Counted from the first letter of the stretch, positions 42,124 to 51,236 are shown. The stretch is 64,000 nucleotides of DNA from Kitasatospora sp. MAP12-44 (GCF_029892095.1 NZ_JARZAE010000004.1:124001-188000); one strand, 5' to 3'. The notes: generated by a model not told the origin, from the sequence alone. A program made the numbers and translations.

Positions 42124-42717
42124 GTGACCGAACCGCCCGGGCGCCGCGAGCGCAAGAAGGCCCAGACCCGCCAGTCCCTGGCCGACGCCGCACTTGAGCT
42201 CTTCCTCGAGCGCGGCTACGAGCAGGTGGGCGTCAAGGACGTCGCCGACTCCGCCGACGTCTCGGTGACCACCCTGTTCAAGCACTTCTCCGGCAAGGAA
42301 GCCCTGGTCTTCGACCAGGACGACGACCTGGAAGCGGCACTCGTCGCCGCCGTGCGCGAGCGCACCCCGGGCCAGTCGATCCCGCAGGCGTTGCGCGAGC
42401 ACATCCTGCTGAAGCAGACCCAGTTCGCCGTCCACGCCACGGACCCGCGGTTCGCCGACTTCACGCGCCTGGTGCAGGAGACCCCCGCGCTGCGCGACTA
42501 CGCCCACCGCATGTGGACGCGCCACGAAGCGGCCCTGACGAGGGCCATCGCCGAGGCTGTCGGCGCCCCCGAGGACGACGTCAGCTGCGCCGCCCTGGCT
42601 CGTTTCGCCCTTGAGGCCCGCAGCCTCATCGTGCGGCACACCGAACCGCGCCGCGCCGCCGACGAGGCCTTCGCGCTGCTCGAACACGGCTGGGCAGCCT
42701 CCCATCCGGACAGCTGA
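42124..42717 (+). CDS. TetR-family transcriptional regulator
   Basis: 197 residues. HTH: RRERKKAQTRQSLADAALEL, FLERGYEQVGVKDVADSADV, SVTTLFKHFSGKEALVF. The C-terminal domain is all-helical (TetR_C_17-like). GTG at 42124. Divergent from the TetX-like gene, which it probably represses; an inducer such as a tetracycline-type compound is an obvious guess. Confidence 0.9.
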   Translation: MTEPPGRRERKKAQTRQSLADAALELFLERGYEQVGVKDVADSADVSVTTLFKHFSGKEALVFDQDDDLEAALVAAVRERTPGQSIPQALREHILLKQTQFAVHATDPRFADFTRLVQETPALRDYAHRMWTRHEAALTRAIAEAVGAPEDDVSCAALARFALEARSLIVRHTEPRRAADEAFALLEHGWAASHPDS

Positions 42718-43159
42718 CCCGGTCTGCGAGGAGCCCCGGTGTGCGCGGATGCGGTGTGTGCTCTCGGGAACATCAGCATGACTGTGAGCGGCGCCGTCAG
42801 GGTCTGCCCCGCTCGGCGATGGATCCGGTGACCGCGGCGAGGTGGTGGGAGGTCTCCCAGGCACGGCGCCGGCTTGGGCCGCCGGCACTGTTCACCAGCC
42901 GATGGCTCGGATGCGGATTTCCTCGTCGCCCCAGGACAGACCGGTGCGAGTGCTGCGCCAGACGTCGGCTCGGGTGAGTTGGCGGCACAACCGCAGCGCG
43001 TCGACACCTGCCATGCCGACGGCTGGCACGACGTGCCAGTGGCGTCCGCTGGTGTAGCGCAGGTTGGCCGGTGCGGCCCGCATGCGGCCGCGGGCCGGCG
43101 GGTCGGGGTGGGTGACGCCGTAGTCGCCGAAGTCGGGCGGCCGGCCTTCGACCACGAAG
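42718..43159. other. Boundary of the Tn3 remnant with minus-strand fragments
   Basis: No intact gene. On the minus strand a frame ending at 42892 (MRAAPANLRYTSGRHWHVVP ... SWGDEEIRIRAIGW) and another ending near 42797 (AWETSHHLAAVTGSIAERGR) look protein-like but have no recognisable family or good starts; they may be the ends of genes cut by the transposon. No Tn3 38-bp terminal repeat could be identified. Confidence 0.4.
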
Positions 43160-44676
43160 GTGTTCTCCGATGAGGAACTTGAGGCTCTGCGGTCGTTCCC
43201 GCCGATCGGCGAGGACGAGCTGATCCGCTTCTTCACCCTCACGCCGGCCGATGAGGCGTTCCTGCGGAAGTTCCTGCGTCCGCAGACGGTCCTGGGTGCC
43301 GCCGTACAGCTGTGCACGTTGCCGTGGCTGGGGTTCGTCCCGGATGAAGTGACTGCGGCTCCGCTGGCCGCGCTGCCCGCCGAGCGCCGCCGCTACCTGG
43401 CCCAGATCGGCCGCCGTCTGACGGCCCAAGCGCTGGTGCGCAGGGAGCCGAACCGGCGCCATCCGATCCTTCTGACGCTGCTGGCGCAGTCCGCGGTCGA
43501 CGTCCTGGACTCCGTGGTGCAGCTGTTCGACCAGACGCTGTCGGGATCGGAGTCGCGGGCGAGGATCAAGCTGCGCGACGAGCTCGCCGAGCGCGCCAAG
43601 TTGTCGGAGGACCGGCTCGCGCTGCTGGAGGAGATCCTGCCGGTGCTCGCGGACGCGGGGATCCCGGACGAGGCGGTCGGGACGCTGCTGCGCGGCAAGA
43701 TCGGCATGTCCCGGCTGCGGACCGCGTACGCCGGGGCCACCGCGCGCCTGTCGCGCGATCACGGGCACCTGCGGCTGCTGGAGGGCTCCTACACCTACAT
43801 CCGCCAGTTCGCGCCCAAGGTCCTCGAAGCGGTGCGGCTCGCCGGCGGTACCGAGGCGAAGCCGCTGATCGAGGCCGTCGGCATCCTGCGGGAGCTGAAC
43901 GCGACCGGCGCCCGCAACGTCCCCGACACGGCGCCGACGCTGTTCGTGCCCGCCCAGTGGCAGCTGCACCGCGCCGAGTTCTGCCGCCTGGTCGGCAAGA
44001 GCCCGGACGCCTCCGAGGCCCTGGCGCTCGTGATGGACGAGCTGGATGCAGCTCTTGGCGACCTGGAAGGGGTTCTCAAGCGCGGCGACGGGCCAATCTC
44101 GACCTGGTCGCCGCCCACTGGGACGACCTGCTGCGGCTCGCGGGCTCGCTCAAGTACGGGCACGCCACCGCCTCCCTGGTCGTCGGCAAGCTGTCCGCAT
44201 CCTCCCGGCAGAACGCGCTCGCCGCGGCCCTCAAGGAGTACGGGGCCATTCGTCGCACGGTCTACGCAGCGAAGTACCTGTCGGACGAGGCATACCGGCG
44301 CAAGATCGCCCGACAGCTCAACAAGGGCGAGTCCCTCCACTCCCTGCGCCGCCAGCTTCATTACGCCCGCGAGGGCAAGGTCACCCGGCGCCAGCCCGAT
44401 CAGCAGAACGAGCAGGCGTGGTGCCTGACCGTCGTGACGAACGCCGTGACCAGCTGGCACACCGAGTACATGGGCCTGGCGGTGGGCGAGCTGCGCGGTG
44501 CTGGCCGGGAGGTGGACGCCGAGGTGCTGGCGCACATCTCCCCGGCCCGCAGCTCGGCGGTGAACTACTACGGCTCAATCACCGTCGACTACGAACGCGA
44601 ACTCGCCCAGCTCGACGAGGAGGGCCACCGCCCGCTGCGGACGGTGGCCACCGACGAACCCGGAGCCGGGCTGTAG
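43160..44676 (+). pseudogene. tnpA: Tn3-family transposase with large internal deletion and frameshift
   Basis: The 5' part (43160 to about 44090) encodes a Tn3 N-terminal DUF4158 domain: FSDEELEALRSFPPIGEDEL, LRPQTVLGAAVQLCTLPWLG and following helices. The 3' part, in the +1 frame from about 44090, encodes the C-terminal catalytic end: ANLDLVAAHWDDLLRLAGSL, NKGESLHSLRRQLHYAREGK (catalytic Glu), EQAWCLTVVTNAVTSWHTEY, SSAVNYYGSITVDYERELAQ. Tn3 transposases are about 1000 residues; here roughly 500 remain and the central region with the first catalytic Asp residues is gone. Confidence 0.88.
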
Positions 44677-44768
44677 CAGCGACCGGCCCCGGGACGCGTA
44701 CCGTGGGCTCGCCCGCTCAGCGATGGCCAGTCCTCGGGGTACCGTCAACGAGGGGCGTGGGATCGGTG

Positions 44769-45281
44769 TCAGGCGATCGTGAACTGCTGGTTGGGGGCGC
44801 CTGTGCAGGTCCACTGGTCGATGCCGGCCCCGTCGTTGACGCCGGCGTCCCAGACGTCCAGGCACTTGCCCGCGAAGGTGTGGATCTGGACCTGGTTGTT
44901 GTTGGCCGGCACGATCGTGAACTGCTGGTTGGGGGCGCCCGTGCAGGTGTACTGGTCGATGCCGGCCCCGTCGTTGACGCCGGCGCCCCAGACGTCCAGG
45001 CACTTGCCCGCGAAGGTGCGGATCTGGACCTGGTTGTTGTTGGCCGGCACGATCGTGAACTGCTGGTTGACGGCGCCCGTGCAGGTCCACTGGTCGATGC
45101 CGGCCCCGTCGTTGACGCCGGCGCCCCAGACGTCCAGGCACTTGCCCGCGAAGGTGCGGATCTGGTTGGTTCCGATGGAGTCCGCGGGCGCCGCCATGGC
45201 GGCCGGCGCCACAGAGACGACCGAGGCTGTGAAGGCCAGGGCGGCCAGGGCGCGAAGCGCGGTCTTGGTGGCAGAGTGCAT
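44769..45281 (-). CDS. Secreted ricin-type beta-trefoil lectin of three near-identical repeats
   Basis: 170 residues. Signal peptide MHSATKTALRALAALAFTAS to about residue 31, then three 46-residue units of pattern IRTFAGKCLDVWGAGVNDGA GIDQWTCTGA-NQQFTIVPANNNQVQ. Each has the QxW-like W-T-C and a Cys pair of the RICIN fold. ATG 45281 with AAGGAGAAG. The product would be a pure lectin with no catalytic domain, secreted to bind sugars. The repeats differ at only a few residues. It stands alone between the Tn3 remnant and the PadR gene. Confidence 0.88.
   Translation of the reverse strand: MHSATKTALRALAALAFTASVVSVAPAAMAAPADSIGTNQIRTFAGKCLDVWGAGVNDGAGIDQWTCTGAVNQQFTIVPANNNQVQIRTFAGKCLDVWGAGVNDGAGIDQYTCTGAPNQQFTIVPANNNQVQIHTFAGKCLDVWDAGVNDGAGIDQWTCTGAPNQQFTIA
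44779..45192. repeat. Three 138-bp tandem repeats in lectin gene
   Basis: The same sequence recurs with starts at 44779, 44917 and 45055, exactly 138 bases apart and nearly identical, encoding the three lectin units. Confidence 0.92.
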
Positions 45282-45525
45282 GATCTTCTCCTTGGTTCCT
45301 GGGAGGGAGTGCGTGCTGACACGGCCCCTGACGGTCCATCAGTGGCCACTCAATGGGCATGCGCATGCCAATAGCTGGAACAGCCCGGCGGGATGGGGCC
45401 CGGCGGGATGCGACCAACTATGCCGACCGTTCTGGTGACACACCGTTGAAAGCCCGGTGTGAGCGGCATGCCAGGAGCGTAGCTAACCCATCGACGTATC
45501 TCAATGGTCAATGTAAGATTGGCTT

Positions 45526-45873
45526 ATGGCAGCCCGTCACCTACAGGAGCCGACCCGGCTCGTGCTCACCGCCCTGGCCGACGCCCCCAGACACGGCTAC
45601 GCGATCCTCCAGGAAGTCCTGGCCATCTCCGGCGGCCGCACCAAACTGCTCACCGGCACCCTCTACACCGCCCTGGACCGCCTCCTCCAACAGGAACTCA
45701 TCCAGGTCGACCACGAGGAGGTCGTCGCCGGAAAACTGCGCCGCTACTTCGCCCTGACCGACCAGGGACGCGACGTCCTCACCGCGGAAGCGCAGCACCT
45801 GCGCGCCGGGGTGGCCGAGGCCGAACGCCGCCTCGCCCTCGGCCGGCCCCAGCCGAACGGAGGCACGGCATGA
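45526..45873 (+). CDS. PadR-family transcriptional regulator
   Basis: 115 residues. Winged helix: EPTRLVLTALADAPRHGYAI, LQEVLAISGGRTKLLTGTLY, TALDRLLQQELIQVDHEEVV, GKLRRYFALTDQGRDVLTAE. The HGY-I and GTLY motifs are typical PadR. ATGA overlap with the next gene, so it is co-translated with a membrane protein it probably regulates. PadR regulators often respond to phenolics or drugs. Confidence 0.92.
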   Translation: MAARHLQEPTRLVLTALADAPRHGYAILQEVLAISGGRTKLLTGTLYTALDRLLQQELIQVDHEEVVAGKLRRYFALTDQGRDVLTAEAQHLRAGVAEAERRLALGRPQPNGGTA

Positions 45874-46940
45874 CCGCCCCGCCCATGACCACACCCGAGA
45901 CCCTTTTACCGCCCGCGCGGCGCTCCCTTGCAGCGAGGCTCCCGCTGCTCGGCCTCTACCCGGCCAAGTACCGTGCCGCGTACGGCGAGGAGATCGCCGC
46001 CGTCTTCGCCGAGACCGTCCAGGACTCAGGGCCACGTACGGCCCTGCGTGAGTGGGCCGCGCTCGCCGCCCACGCAGGGCGGCTGCGCACCCGGCTCAGC
46101 TCCTCCGACCCCGCCGGCCGGATCACGGCCGGCGCCGCACCGTTCATCCTCGCGGGCGGGGCAGGCCTGAGCGTGCTCCAGCTGCTGGTCGGACTCTTCC
46201 TGCCCGACCCCCTCAAGCACGTACAACAGGTGTGGCACCCCGGCACCTGGACCTCCCTGGTCGTGGCACAGACCGGCCCCTGGATCCTCGCCCTGATCTT
46301 GGCCTCCCTGGGCCGGTGGACACCGGCCCGACTGCTGGTCCTGCTGGGAATCCTCGGACGGATAGGCGCCATGCTGGCGTTCGCCACCCCCGATGACCCG
46401 CTCGCCGACGTCCTCCCCTACGACCTGCTGCTGCCGTTCGGGATCGTGCCCGGCACGGTACTGCTGATCGCCCCGGCCGACGCCGTCGACATCTCCCCAC
46501 ACGGTCGGGGCGAGACCGTGCTCACTGCCCTCGCCCTCGCGGTCCCGATGAGCGTGCTAGCCATCTTTTGGTTCCGGCCGGATCTCAGCCCCGCCACCGC
46601 TCCCTTCTCGAGCACCGAAGTGGACCTGCTCGACGTAACCGTGGCCTGGCCCGCCGCCGTCATGAGCCTCGCCATGCTCCTCCACCTCGGCGCCCGGCGG
46701 CCCGACCGCCTGCGCGCCACGGGCATCGCTCTGGCAGTCCTCCCCTGGACGGCCGTGCTCCCCCCGGCCTCGTACTACCTGCTCCCCCCGCCCGGCCTCT
46801 GGGTGCAGGTGATCTCCTACTACTTCCTGCGCAACACCGGCGTCGTCCTCGCCTTCCTCGCCACCGCCACCCTCCTCGCCTACCTCCGTCACACCCTCCT
46901 CCACCGCTCCCTCCCCACCGACCCACCCGAGACAACGTGA
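45870..46940 (+). CDS. Multi-pass membrane protein coupled to PadR
   Basis: 356 residues. A soluble N-terminal segment LLGLYPAKYRAAYGEEIAAV (a helix common in PadR-linked membrane proteins) is followed by about eight hydrophobic helices (for example FILAGGAGLSVLQLLVGLFL, VLTALALAVPMSVLAIFW, and a C-terminal VVLAFLATATLLAYL). No transporter signature. It forms a two-gene operon with the PadR gene, a widespread regulator/effector pair of unknown function. Confidence 0.8.
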   Translation: MTAPPMTTPETLLPPARRSLAARLPLLGLYPAKYRAAYGEEIAAVFAETVQDSGPRTALREWAALAAHAGRLRTRLSSSDPAGRITAGAAPFILAGGAGLSVLQLLVGLFLPDPLKHVQQVWHPGTWTSLVVAQTGPWILALILASLGRWTPARLLVLLGILGRIGAMLAFATPDDPLADVLPYDLLLPFGIVPGTVLLIAPADAVDISPHGRGETVLTALALAVPMSVLAIFWFRPDLSPATAPFSSTEVDLLDVTVAWPAAVMSLAMLLHLGARRPDRLRATGIALAVLPWTAVLPPASYYLLPPPGLWVQVISYYFLRNTGVVLAFLATATLLAYLRHTLLHRSLPTDPPETT

Positions 46941-47056
46941 ACACCACTGCCCCGGCGCCTCGTCAACGGGCACCCGCCACGAAAGCCGCCACACACGGAG
47001 GCTCCCGGCCTTTCAGGATCACCCTCTGGCCTCCCCGTCTGCGGCGTGATGGCGGA
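46941..47056. other. Short intergenic region before res-like sites
   Basis: Nothing coding is supported. A CCTTTCAGG-like and GGCGTGATGGCGG stretch leads into the first inverted repeat at 47057. Confidence 0.4.
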
Positions 47057-47156
47057 TGTTTCAGAGGTGGTCGCCTGTGAAACACCGTCACGGCCGTGGC
47101 CAGCCAGGGCTTTTCATGTTTCATGAGTCGTTGCAAACGACTGGACGACTGAAACA
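47057..47156. promoter_or_regulatory. Two res-like inverted-repeat sites upstream of resolvase
   Basis: TGTTTCA (47057-47063) and TGAAACA (47078-47084) bound a 28-base site; the same arms, TGTTTCA (47117-47123) and TGAAACA (47150-47156), bound a 40-base site. In serine resolvase systems site I is 28 bp with inverted 7-12-bp arms and accessory sites are longer, and res lies next to the resolvase gene. The match in arm sequence, order and length is good; binding is inferred. Confidence 0.65.
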
Positions 47157-47178
47157 TACACATGAAGCAGTCGGGGGC

Positions 47179-48036
47179 GTGAGCGACGACTTCAAGCGCG
47201 TGGAATCACACGACTGCCCGATGTCCACCTGTGGCGCCCCGGCCGGCTCGCCGTGCCGTACCGGCAGCGGCAAGGTGGCCGTCCAGTACCACACCGCCCG
47301 CTTCAGGCTCGTGCCCTCGCTGGCCAAGGCACTCAACGTGCCCACCCCGGCCGTACGCAGGCCAGGCTCGGCATGGGTGGAGCTGCCGCGGCCGGTGAAC
47401 GCGGGCGCCGAGCCAACCGGGCACGTCCGCCTCGGATACGCCCGTGCATCGACCGCGCGGCAGTCCCTGGACTCGCAGCTCGACTCCCTAGCCGAGGCCG
47501 GGGCGACCCGGATCTTCGCGGAGAAGATCTCCACGCGCTCCACCAAGCGGCCCGAACTGGACGCGGCCGTCGCCCTCGCCGGCGAACTGCGCGCCTCCGG
47601 TGTGCACGTCACCCTCGTCGTCCACGAGCACAAGCGGCTCGGCCGCGGCATCGAACTCGCCGCGCTCGCCGAGGACCTCAAGGCCCGCAATGTCGGCCTG
47701 GAGTTCCTCACCGGGGAGCTGAAGGGCTCGCACGACCCATCCGGGGTGGTGTTCACCGTACTGGCCGCGCTGTCCGGCATGGAACGCGAGTACATCCGCG
47801 ACCGCACCCTCGAAGGCCACGAATCCGCCCGCCGGCGCGGCAAGACCATCGGCGGCGCGCATGTCACCGACGAGGCCATGCTGTCCATGGCCCTCCACCT
47901 GCGCGAGCAGCAGATGAGCCTGCGCGACATCGCTTCCCGGCTCGTCATCACCACTGGCAAGAAGAAGGGCCAACACCCGTCAGCTGCCACCGTCATGCGG
48001 ATGCTGCGCGAACACGACGAGGCCACCAGGATGTGA
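47179..48036 (+). CDS. Serine resolvase with N-terminal zinc-finger-like domain
   Basis: 285 residues from the GTG at 47179. Residues 13-45 form a small Cys/His cluster, CPMSTCGAPAGSPCRTGSGK followed by YHTARF (C13, C18, C26, H38). The catalytic domain has GYARASTARQSLDSQLDSLA with the nucleophilic Ser near 91, EKISTRSTKRPELDAAVALA, VVHEHKRLGRGIEL and FTVLAALSGMEREYIRDRTL. A C-terminal HTH (MSLRDIASRLVITTGKKKGQ) would read the res half-sites. Longer than TnpR because of the zinc domain. Confidence 0.88.
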   Translation: MSDDFKRVESHDCPMSTCGAPAGSPCRTGSGKVAVQYHTARFRLVPSLAKALNVPTPAVRRPGSAWVELPRPVNAGAEPTGHVRLGYARASTARQSLDSQLDSLAEAGATRIFAEKISTRSTKRPELDAAVALAGELRASGVHVTLVVHEHKRLGRGIELAALAEDLKARNVGLEFLTGELKGSHDPSGVVFTVLAALSGMEREYIRDRTLEGHESARRRGKTIGGAHVTDEAMLSMALHLREQQMSLRDIASRLVITTGKKKGQHPSAATVMRMLREHDEATRM

Positions 48037-48172
48037 ACCGAGCCCCTGAACTAGGCGATTGCCGCACAGCCAACCAATTCCACGCCAAATGGCCAGGTCA
48101 GCGCCTACTTCGTTGTTTTTTCGGCGAGTACTACCGGGACCCCCGAACGGGCCGGGACAGTTGCCCGGCCGC

Positions 48173-48222
48173 GGGATGGCCCGTGTGCCGGCCGGGCGCC
48201 CGGCCGGCACACGGGCCATCCC
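48173..48222. terminator. Perfect 50-bp palindrome between convergent genes
   Basis: GGGATGGCCCGTGTGCCGGC CGGGC is followed at once by its exact complement, 25-bp arms with no spacer. It lies between the resolvase stop (48036) and the lectin stop (48229), with a T-run at 48112-48118 on the resolvase side. A bidirectional terminator is the simplest reading; the perfect symmetry with no loop is unusual. Confidence 0.65.
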
Positions 48223-48228
48223 CGAAGA

Positions 48229-48810
48229 TCAGGCGTTGTTGATCTGCCACCACTGCTGGGACTGGAAGTTCTTCTGCCACAGCTGTGCCTGGGCACCGTT
48301 GCCGGGCACGTTAGCGTCGCGGTCCACCACGGTGTTCAGGTTGTTGTTGAACCGCTCGTTGTAGATCGCCAGGTCGCCAGAGCGCATGAACCACTGCTGC
48401 TGGGTGCTGCCGTTGCACTGCCACAGCTGGAGCCGGGTGCCGTTGGCGCCGCCGCCGTTGGTGTCCGCGTCCAGACACATCCCCGGGAAGCGCACGCTCT
48501 CGATGCTGTAGTTGTCCCAGGAGATCCACTCCTGCTGGGTGGAGCCATTGCAACCCCAGGCCTGCACCTTGGTGCCGTTGCCCCCGTTGGTGGCGTCCGC
48601 GTCCAGGCACTGGCCGGGCGTGACCCGGTAGAGGCTGTTGATCCGGACGTAGGTGCCGGTGGCTGCCCCGGATCGGTGCGCGGCATTCTGACCGAGCGTC
48701 AGTCGGCCCGTGACGCCGGCGGGCGTGGCTGCCTGGGCACTGGTGGCCAGCAGCGGTGCGGCGAGCGCGGCAGCGGTGGCGAGCGCCGCGACAGTGGTGC
48801 GAATACGCAT
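48229..48810 (-). CDS. Secreted ricin-type beta-trefoil (RICIN) lectin
   Basis: 193 residues. Signal peptide MRIRTTVAALATAAALAAPL followed by ATSAQA, then one complete trefoil: GQCLDADATNGGNGTKVQAW GC, the QQEW motif, GMCLDADTNGGGANGTRLQL, CNGSTQQQWF, and a third lobe NNLNTVVDRDANVPGNGAQA ending FQSQQWWQIN. ATG 48810 with GGGGGAACC. Unlike the repeat lectin at 44769 its three lobes have diverged in the normal way. It binds carbohydrate; no catalytic part. Confidence 0.88.
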   Translation of the reverse strand: MRIRTTVAALATAAALAAPLLATSAQAATPAGVTGRLTLGQNAAHRSGAATGTYVRINSLYRVTPGQCLDADATNGGNGTKVQAWGCNGSTQQEWISWDNYSIESVRFPGMCLDADTNGGGANGTRLQLWQCNGSTQQQWFMRSGDLAIYNERFNNNLNTVVDRDANVPGNGAQAQLWQKNFQSQQWWQINNA

Positions 48811-49018
48811 GGTTCCCCCTTGGTGCATGAGACCGCGACCGGGCCGCGTGGCCCGGTGGTGCGGGCGAGCGACACCCAACGTAGGCGGGTGTTCGCGACG
48901 CCGGAATCCTTTGACCGCATGGGTCAATTGGCAGCGAACCACCCTCTCTGGCAAAGTGAGACAAGTCAGGCATACTGGATGATTCATTGAGTCGAGGGCG
49001 GAGAAGGAGTAGTCCCAG

Positions 49019-49423
49019 GTGGCCAGCACCGACGACCACGGGGTCCCGAATCCGCAGGTGGAACCACGTTCGACGAACCGCCGGTTCTCGGCGGCGTACA
49101 AGCAGAGGATCCTGGCCGAGTACGAGCGGCTGGACAAGCAGGGCAAGGGCGCGCTGTTGCGCCGGGAGGGCCTGTACTCGTCGCTGATCGCGGCGTGGAA
49201 GTCGCAGCGCGACACCGGGGCCGCGACGGCACTGGCCGCACCGGCGGGCAGGCCGAAGGCCGACCCCCGCGACAAGGAGATCGCCAAGCTCAGGAATGAA
49301 GTTGCCCGACTGGAGAAGGAGTTGGGCAACGCCCGCACCGTGATCGAGGTGCAGGGAAAACTCTCCGCGCTGCTGGACCAGCTCGCCACGGGCAGCGCGA
49401 CGGACAACGGCGAGACGAAGTAG
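49019..49423 (+). CDS. IS3-family transposase OrfA
   Basis: 134 residues, GTG start with GAGAAGGAG. HTH_Tnp_1 pattern [20 protein letters not shown] then [20 protein letters not shown], and a C-terminal leucine-zipper-like helix [20 protein letters not shown]. OrfA proteins bind the IS ends and dimerise. OrfB starts two bases after its stop, so the two are coupled rather than fused by the usual -1 frameshift. Confidence 0.88.
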   Translation: MASTDDHGVPNPQVEPRSTNRRFSAAYKQRILAEYERLDKQGKGALLRREGLYSSLIAAWKSQRDTGAATALAAPAGRPKADPRDKEIAKLRNEVARLEKELGNARTVIEVQGKLSALLDQLATGSATDNGETK

Positions 49424-49425
49424 CC

Positions 49426-50505
49426 ATGGCCGGGCGCCGTCTGACAGGGACGGCCGGAACGGTTTTCGAGGACGCTCGCACGTCTGCCCTGGAGAAGCTG
49501 TCCGGCGTGGTCGGGCGGGTGCGGGCCTGCGCGGCGCTGGGCGTCAACCGGGCGACCTGGTATCGCCATCATCGCAAATCACCGCCTCTGCCGAGGCCCG
49601 CGCGCGAGCGCCGGCCGCATCCGAAGGCGCTGTCGCCCGCCGAGCGGGAGACGGTGGTGGCCAAGCTCAACGGCGAGCGGTTCAAGGACACGGCACCGGC
49701 CGAGGTCTACGCAACGCTGCTGGACGAGGGCGTGTACCTGTGCTCGGAGTCGACGATGTACCGGATCCTTCGTGAGCGCGGCGAGGTCCGTGAGCGGCGT
49801 CGGCAGGCCACTCACCCGCCGCGCAAGAAACCCGAGTTGATGGCCTGCGCGCCGAACCGGGTGTGGTCGTGGGACGTGACCAAGCTGCGAGGTCCGGACA
49901 AGCGGGTCTTCTATTTCCTCTACACGATGATCGACATCTACTCCCGCTACACGGTGGGCTGGATGGTCACCACGTGCGAGAGCGAGGACCTCGCGAGGCA
50001 CTTCATCGAGGACACCGTCGGCAAACAGGGCGTTGACAGGGGTGAGTTGACGATCCATTCGGACCGGGGAGCGATCCAGACCGCCAAGTCCGTCGCGGTC
50101 CTGATGGCCGACCTGGGTGTCACGAAGTCGCACTCCAGGCCGAAGGTCTCCAACGACAACCCTTACTCGGAGGCCCAGTACAAGACGATCAAGTATCGGC
50201 CCAACTACCCGGACCGGTTCCTTTCCCTGCCCCACGCCCGTCAGTGGTGCGCTGAGTTCTTCGACTGGTACCACCTCGACCACCGGCACAGCGGCATCGG
50301 CTATCACACTCCCTACGACGTCCACCACGGCGAAGCCGACCTCGTCCGCGAACTCCGGGCCAAGGTCCTCACCGACGCCTACAACCAGCACCCCGAGCGG
50401 TTCGTCCGCAAGCACCCCGAACCACCGGCCATACCCGAGCATGCCTGGATCAACAGGCCCGCCGACGACGAGACCGACGAGAAGGAGTTGCAGACCCAAA
50501 GTTAG
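49426..50505 (+). CDS. IS3-family transposase OrfB (DDE integrase)
   Basis: 359 residues. An HTH_21 segment (EVYATLLDEGVYLCSESTMY RILRERG) precedes the rve integrase core. The DDE triad is intact: Asp in WSWDVTKLRG (about 150), Asp in IHSDRGAIQT (about 213) and Glu in DNPYSEAQYKTIKY (about 249), giving the D-35-E spacing of IS3. The element (roughly 48990-50520) therefore looks active, though I could not identify its terminal inverted repeats. Confidence 0.9.
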   Translation: MAGRRLTGTAGTVFEDARTSALEKLSGVVGRVRACAALGVNRATWYRHHRKSPPLPRPARERRPHPKALSPAERETVVAKLNGERFKDTAPAEVYATLLDEGVYLCSESTMYRILRERGEVRERRRQATHPPRKKPELMACAPNRVWSWDVTKLRGPDKRVFYFLYTMIDIYSRYTVGWMVTTCESEDLARHFIEDTVGKQGVDRGELTIHSDRGAIQTAKSVAVLMADLGVTKSHSRPKVSNDNPYSEAQYKTIKYRPNYPDRFLSLPHARQWCAEFFDWYHLDHRHSGIGYHTPYDVHHGEADLVRELRAKVLTDAYNQHPERFVRKHPEPPAIPEHAWINRPADDETDEKELQTQS

Positions 50506-50645
50506 GCACGATCACCTGCCTTGATCACGTTGACAGGTTCCGCCATTCCGAATTCACGCCGTTCCCGGACTCACGGGCGACGAGATCCACGGCACGCCGG
50601 CGTTCCGTTCACTTGTTTCTGCTTAGGGCCTGTTCTGAGTTCAGA

Positions 50646-51236
50646 TCATGTGGCGGGCCGTAGGCTGCGGAGCCAGATGACGGCGCCGCGTAGGTGGAGT
50701 CCGGCGAGGTAGCTGTCGGGGGTCTTGTCATAGCGGGTGGCCAGACCGCGCCACTCCTTGATCTTGTTGATACAGCGCTCGACGGTGTTGCGGTCCTTGT
50801 AGAGGTCGGCGTCGTGCGTGACGGGACGGCCGCCGCGCGAGCCCTTCTTCCTGCGGTTGGCGGCCTGGTCGACCTTCTCCGGGATGACGGCCTTGATCCG
50901 GCGTCGGCGCAGGTAGGCGCGGTTGGCGCGGGAGGAGTACGCCTTGTCGCCAGCGATCGCGTCCGGGCGGGTGCGGGGCCGGCCCACCGGAACGCGGACC
51001 TTGATCCGCTCGATGACCGGGATGAAGCGGGGGCTGTCGGCGGCCTGCCCAGGCGTGAGCACGAAGGACAGCGGCCGACATTGGCGTTCGGCCGCGAGGT
51101 GGGTCTTGGTGGTCAGCCCGCCGCGCGAGCGTCCCAGCTCGGCCGCGCGGAGCCGGGCCTTGCGGCGACGGCGGACACGACGGCGTTCCTCGCGAGTCGC
51201 GTCGTCCGTCTCGCCGGCCGGGCCGGGCGCCGCCAC
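50646..51236 (-). CDS. IS5-family transposase, C-terminal frame
   Basis: 196 residues in the other frame: GRSRGGLTTKTHLAAERQCR, FIPVIERIKV, DAIAGDKAYSSRANRAYLRR (second Asp), RNTVERCINKIKEWRGLATR (catalytic Glu). Expressed as a fusion with the 51236-51652 frame by ribosomal frameshifting. Stop lies just inside the left terminal repeat. Confidence 0.88.
   Translation of the reverse strand: MAAPGPAGETDDATREERRRVRRRRKARLRAAELGRSRGGLTTKTHLAAERQCRPLSFVLTPGQAADSPRFIPVIERIKVRVPVGRPRTRPDAIAGDKAYSSRANRAYLRRRRIKAVIPEKVDQAANRRKKGSRGGRPVTHDADLYKDRNTVERCINKIKEWRGLATRYDKTPDSYLAGLHLRGAVIWLRSLRPAT

Noticed and set aside
42718-43159. Tn3 38-bp terminal repeat
   Set aside because: No GGGG...-type repeat with a partner beyond 44676 could be found.
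48900-49018. Terminal inverted repeats for the IS3 element
   Set aside because: No convincing match between this region and 50506-50560 by eye; element ends left undefined.
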